The translations under genes were made by a program, and so were the position numbers. Shown piece after piece: positions 61,295 through 64,000 of a stretch of 64,000 nucleotides of DNA (within the stretch, counting starts at the first letter, position 1; each line of letters begins with the position of its first letter). This DNA comes from Campylobacterales bacterium. GTDB taxonomy: Bacteria > Campylobacterota > Campylobacteria > Campylobacterales > Sulfurimonadaceae. The notes beneath the pieces are model-generated. The model had not been told where the DNA came from. It saw only the letters and a list, made by a program, of their open reading frames with translations, and did not search any database. The DNA lies in NCBI GenBank assembly GCA_026390075.1, contig JAPLGP010000037.1:1-64000 (forward strand), written 5' to 3'.

Positions 61295-62242
61295 ATGCTT
61301 TCTAAAATTCAAGAGATAAAAAAAGAAGTTTCAAAGGTAGTTGTTGGGCAGGAGAAGATGATTGATGGTCTTTTGATTGCACTTTTGTGTGATGGGCATA
61401 TTCTCATCGAGGGTGTTCCCGGACTTGCAAAAACTACAACTGTAAATGCACTCGCAAAATCACTCGGTTTAAACTTCAAACGAGCACAATTTACTCCAGA
61501 CTTACTTCCATCAGACATTTTGGGTGCGGAGATTTACGATCCTCAAAACAACAGCTTTAAAATCAAAAAAGGTCCTATTTTTACAAACTTGCTTTTAGCA
61601 GATGAGATTAACCGCTCTCCTGCAAAAGTGCAATCAGCTTTGCTTGAAGTGATGCAAGAAAAACAAGTCACTTTGGGCGATACAACTTTTAAACTTGAAC
61701 CTCCATTTTTTGTTATGGCGACACAAAATCCTGTGGAACAAGAGGGTGTTTACCAGCTTCCAGAGGCGCAACTTGACCGTTTTATGCTTAAACTTATAGT
61801 AGATTACAATACAAAAACGGAAGAGTTAGAAATTGCACGACGCATTTCAAGCGGAAAGTTTGAAGAGATACATCCAGTTTTAACGCACGATGATTTAATA
61901 GCGCTTAAAAAAGCTATCAAAGAAGTGCATGTGGATTCTGAGGTTGAAGAGTACATGATAGAACTTGTGAACGCAACGAGAAACCCTGCGCAGTACGGAC
62001 TTGAGAGTATCAAAGATTATATACAGTTTGGTGCATCGCCACGGGTGAGCATCGATATGTTTAAGGCTGTAAAAGCTATGGCATTTTTGCGAGGTAAAGA
62101 TTTTGTAACACCTGTGGATGTTGCGTATATTGCCAAAGAACTTATGCGACACCGCATTGTTTTGAGTTATGAAGCTGAGGCTGAGGGTATAACGACGGAT
62201 GCAATAATCCAAAAAGTTTTAGAAGCAGTACAAATACCATAA
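61295..62242 (+). CDS. MoxR-family AAA+ ATPase
   Basis: 315 residues. Walker A is read as GVPGLAKTTT (near residue 45), Walker B as LLADEINRSPAKVQSALLEVMQE and sensor 1 as MATQNPVEQEG, all diagnostic of MoxR proteins, which act as chaperones for VWA-domain partners. The four genes from here to the window end (moxR, DUF58, a small membrane protein, VWA) overlap or abut, forming the classic Bat-type operon. Confidence 0.93.
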   Translation: MLSKIQEIKKEVSKVVVGQEKMIDGLLIALLCDGHILIEGVPGLAKTTTVNALAKSLGLNFKRAQFTPDLLPSDILGAEIYDPQNNSFKIKKGPIFTNLLLADEINRSPAKVQSALLEVMQEKQVTLGDTTFKLEPPFFVMATQNPVEQEGVYQLPEAQLDRFMLKLIVDYNTKTEELEIARRISSGKFEEIHPVLTHDDLIALKKAIKEVHVDSEVEEYMIELVNATRNPAQYGLESIKDYIQFGASPRVSIDMFKAVKAMAFLRGKDFVTPVDVAYIAKELMRHRIVLSYEAEAEGITTDAIIQKVLEAVQIP

Positions 62243-63072
62243 TGAGTAAACTAAAAAAAATACTTGTTCGGGCAAGACGACAAGTTTTTAGCGAAATGGT
62301 TGGGAATAATCCTTCGATTTTTCAGGGCGAAGGGTACGATTTTATAGAGCTTCGTGAGTATATGCCTGGAGATGATATCCGCCATATCGACTGGAATATC
62401 ACGGCGAAAATGCAACAACCCTACATAAAAATCTTTCGTGAAGAGAGAGAATTAAATGTGGTTGTGGCGAGCGTGCTCAACGGAAGCGTTCACTTTGGTT
62501 CTAAGAAGTTTAAACAGGATGTTATCGCTGAAATAAATGCACTTTTAGGGTTTTCAACGCTCAAAAATGGCGATTTGTTAAGTTCCTACATCTTCACAGA
62601 TACGATGGTTTCTCATCTAAAACCGAGTAAAAAAATCAATCAAGTACAAAAAAGTGTGAGCGAGATTTTAGATTTTTATGCACTGAATCAAAAAGTGGAT
62701 TTTAAAGTTTTAGCAGATACGCTCTATAAAAGACTCAAAAGAAAATCACTCATCATTATTGTTGGAGATTTTTTTGAGATTCCTGACTTTAAGCTTTTAG
62801 CTAAAAAACATGAAGTTGTGGCGGTTATCGTGCGAGATTTATTGGAAGAAAAACCGCCTGTTATGGGCTTTTCCTCTTTAGTTGACCCTGAGAGTGGAGC
62901 GATTTTGGAAGGTGATTTTAACGCTTCAAGCGTGGAAGCGTACGCGAAAAAAGTGACGGCGCATGACCATCAACTCTATGATACGCTTAGAAAACAGCAA
63001 ATTCGTTTTACAAAAATATATACACATGCCAATGCAGCGGTAGAACTCCGCAGATTGTTTGAGGGTAGATAA
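62242..63072 (+). CDS. DUF58-domain protein
   Basis: 276 residues. The DUF58 signature GEGYDFIELREYMPGDDIRHIDWNITAKMQQPYIKIFREERELNV lies near residues 30-75, followed by a VWA-like fold. It has no transmembrane segment. DUF58 genes almost always follow moxR, as here, with the ATG overlapping the moxR stop by one base (AATG). Function is in the MoxR/VWA assembly system but is not defined. Confidence 0.9.
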   Translation: MSKLKKILVRARRQVFSEMVGNNPSIFQGEGYDFIELREYMPGDDIRHIDWNITAKMQQPYIKIFREERELNVVVASVLNGSVHFGSKKFKQDVIAEINALLGFSTLKNGDLLSSYIFTDTMVSHLKPSKKINQVQKSVSEILDFYALNQKVDFKVLADTLYKRLKRKSLIIIVGDFFEIPDFKLLAKKHEVVAVIVRDLLEEKPPVMGFSSLVDPESGAILEGDFNASSVEAYAKKVTAHDHQLYDTLRKQQIRFTKIYTHANAAVELRRLFEGR

Positions 63073-63470
63073 TGCAAAGTTATGACATACCATTACATGA
63101 TATAAAACCGATTGTTGAGGTGCAAGAGTACTCTTTGTACTATTTTTTAGGTCTTGTTGGAGTGGCACTTCTTTTGGCATGTGGAATTGTTTATCTAATC
63201 TATTTGTGGCTTAAAAAAAGAAAGAGATTTAATATAAGAAAAGAGCACAAAAAGCTTTTAAATGCACTTGATTTGAGTGATGTAAAAAAATCCGCTTACG
63301 CTATAACAAGCTACGGAGCAACCTTTAAAAACGATACGCCTCGGCATGTGGAAATGTATAAAAATCTCACAGAAAGACTCGAAGCGTATAAATATAAAAA
63401 AGAAGTAGCAGAGTTAGACAAAGAAACTTTGGGTTATTTTGAACTTTACAAAGAGATGTGCGATGTTTGA
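63072..63470 (+). CDS. Small membrane protein of the MoxR-VWA operon (DUF4381-like)
   Basis: 132 residues with one transmembrane helix (about 25-48, YYFLGLVGVALLLACGIVYLI) and a charged cytoplasmic domain (KKRKRFNIRKEHKKLLNAL...). Size and position between DUF58 and a VWA gene match DUF4381 proteins. Overlaps both neighbours. Two exact 11-mers lie inside (63176 and 63343), the first within the membrane helix codons (LACG). Confidence 0.65.
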   Translation: MQSYDIPLHDIKPIVEVQEYSLYYFLGLVGVALLLACGIVYLIYLWLKKRKRFNIRKEHKKLLNALDLSDVKKSAYAITSYGATFKNDTPRHVEMYKNLTERLEAYKYKKEVAELDKETLGYFELYKEMCDV

Positions 63471-64000
63471 TGGGCTTTATTTTGAGCTGCCAAAACTCTC
63501 TTTTATACTTTTTGTTTTTATAGGATGTGCCTCGATTTGCAAGATGCGAATGCCATCTTTGTACTTTCCACATGCCCAGCAGTTTATGCAAACCTCTGTT
63601 TCAAACTCAAAACTGCTCTTTTTTCTAAAATGGCTTGGGATTATTATGATGATTTTAGCTCTCATGTCTCCAGTCAAAGATGAACTTTATGAGCCAGAGC
63701 CAAAAAATGGTTATGAGATAGCCTTAATACTTGACGCTTCTGAGTCGATGTCATCGAGGGGTTTTGATGCTTCAAATGAAAATTTAAATAAGTTTGATGT
63801 TGTAAAAAGTATCGTGAGTGATTTTATAAGTCAAAGAAAAAATGACAATATAGGTTTGGTGGTTTTTGGAGCGTATTCGTTTATAGCTTCGCCTCTGACT
63901 TATGATGAAAATATTTTAAATCGCATAGTTGCACAACTTCAAATCGGTATGGCTGGAAAATTTACAGCACTTTATGAGTCTTTGGCGCAGGGCGTAAATC
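63463..64000 (+). CDS. BatA-like VWA protein, partial at the window edge
   Basis: About 179 codons are visible; the gene runs off the end. Start ATG 63463 overlaps the previous stop. Two N-terminal transmembrane helices precede a VWA domain with metal site DASESMSS and the Thr in MAGKFTALYES. It is a clear paralogue of the 52640 gene (both have GFxxASPLTY/ASPITY and QxGMAG motifs). An exact TTCCACATGCC lies at 63566-63576. Confidence 0.82.
   Translation, partial: MFDGLYFELPKLSFILFVFIGCASICKMRMPSLYFPHAQQFMQTSVSNSKLLFFLKWLGIIMMILALMSPVKDELYEPEPKNGYEIALILDASESMSSRGFDASNENLNKFDVVKSIVSDFISQRKNDNIGLVVFGAYSFIASPLTYDENILNRIVAQLQIGMAGKFTALYESLAQGVN

Overview
The window is AT-rich chromosomal DNA from a free-living member of the Campylobacterota, most like Sulfurimonas or a close relative. 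This rests on gene content: a membrane-bound uptake hydrogenase operon in the Helicobacter/Wolinella order hydABC-D-E followed by hypF, a sulfide:quinone oxidoreductase, an NtrC-family regulator that lacks its DNA-binding domain as FlgR does in Helicobacter, LPP20-type lipoproteins, and many sensor/GGDEF/EAL proteins. No rRNA, CRISPR array or complete insertion sequence was seen. Four tRNA genes are present (Asn, Asn, Glu, Lys).

Layout. 0-5.7 kb: a TetR-controlled tripartite RND efflux operon. 5.8-8.6 kb: arylamine N-acetyltransferase (less AT-rich than its neighbours), a lipoprotein, an MFS transporter. 8.8-19.9 kb: the hydrogen region, made of a TetR regulator, a signal-peptide-less [NiFe] hydrogenase pair resembling H2-sensing enzymes, the Tat-exported hydAB with cytochrome b hydC, protease hydD, hydE and hypF. 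20-24.5 kb: aminopeptidase N, Sqr and a 54-residue ORF. 24.6-28.5 kb: a catalytically dead peptide-deformylase-like domain fused to a membrane segment, in an operon with a hybrid histidine kinase and facing a response regulator. 28.6-34 kb: small conserved genes and c-di-GMP enzymes, one split by an in-frame TAA. 34.3-37.7 kb: a porin with a consensus promoter and Fur-like box, then an eroded island at a tRNA-Asn gene. 37.8-46.5 kb: housekeeping genes on the minus strand (radical SAM, hemE, asd, flgR-like, gyrA) and small lipoproteins. 46.7-49.9 kb: two ammonium transporters and a PII protein. 50-64 kb: a diguanylate cyclase, a YwqK-like protein, two tRNAs, two Bat/MoxR-type gene clusters, lipoproteins, and HipA/HipB and Phd/VapC modules.

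The most striking signal is not a gene. The 11-mer GGCATGTGGAA / TTCCACATGCC occurs exactly about 30 times by my hand count, split evenly between strands, in genes of unrelated function and as inverted or tandem pairs between genes. Chance predicts well under one. This is the pattern of a DNA uptake sequence for natural transformation, or another genome-wide DNA address tag. I know of no such sequence described for this phylum.

Two further repeat families occur. One is a palindromic element of about 100 bp, found seven times, with two copies inserted in frame inside hypF and batD. The other is a 96-bp three-hairpin element found twice, between hydC and hydD and after sqr. All counts and alignments were made by eye, without database searches.
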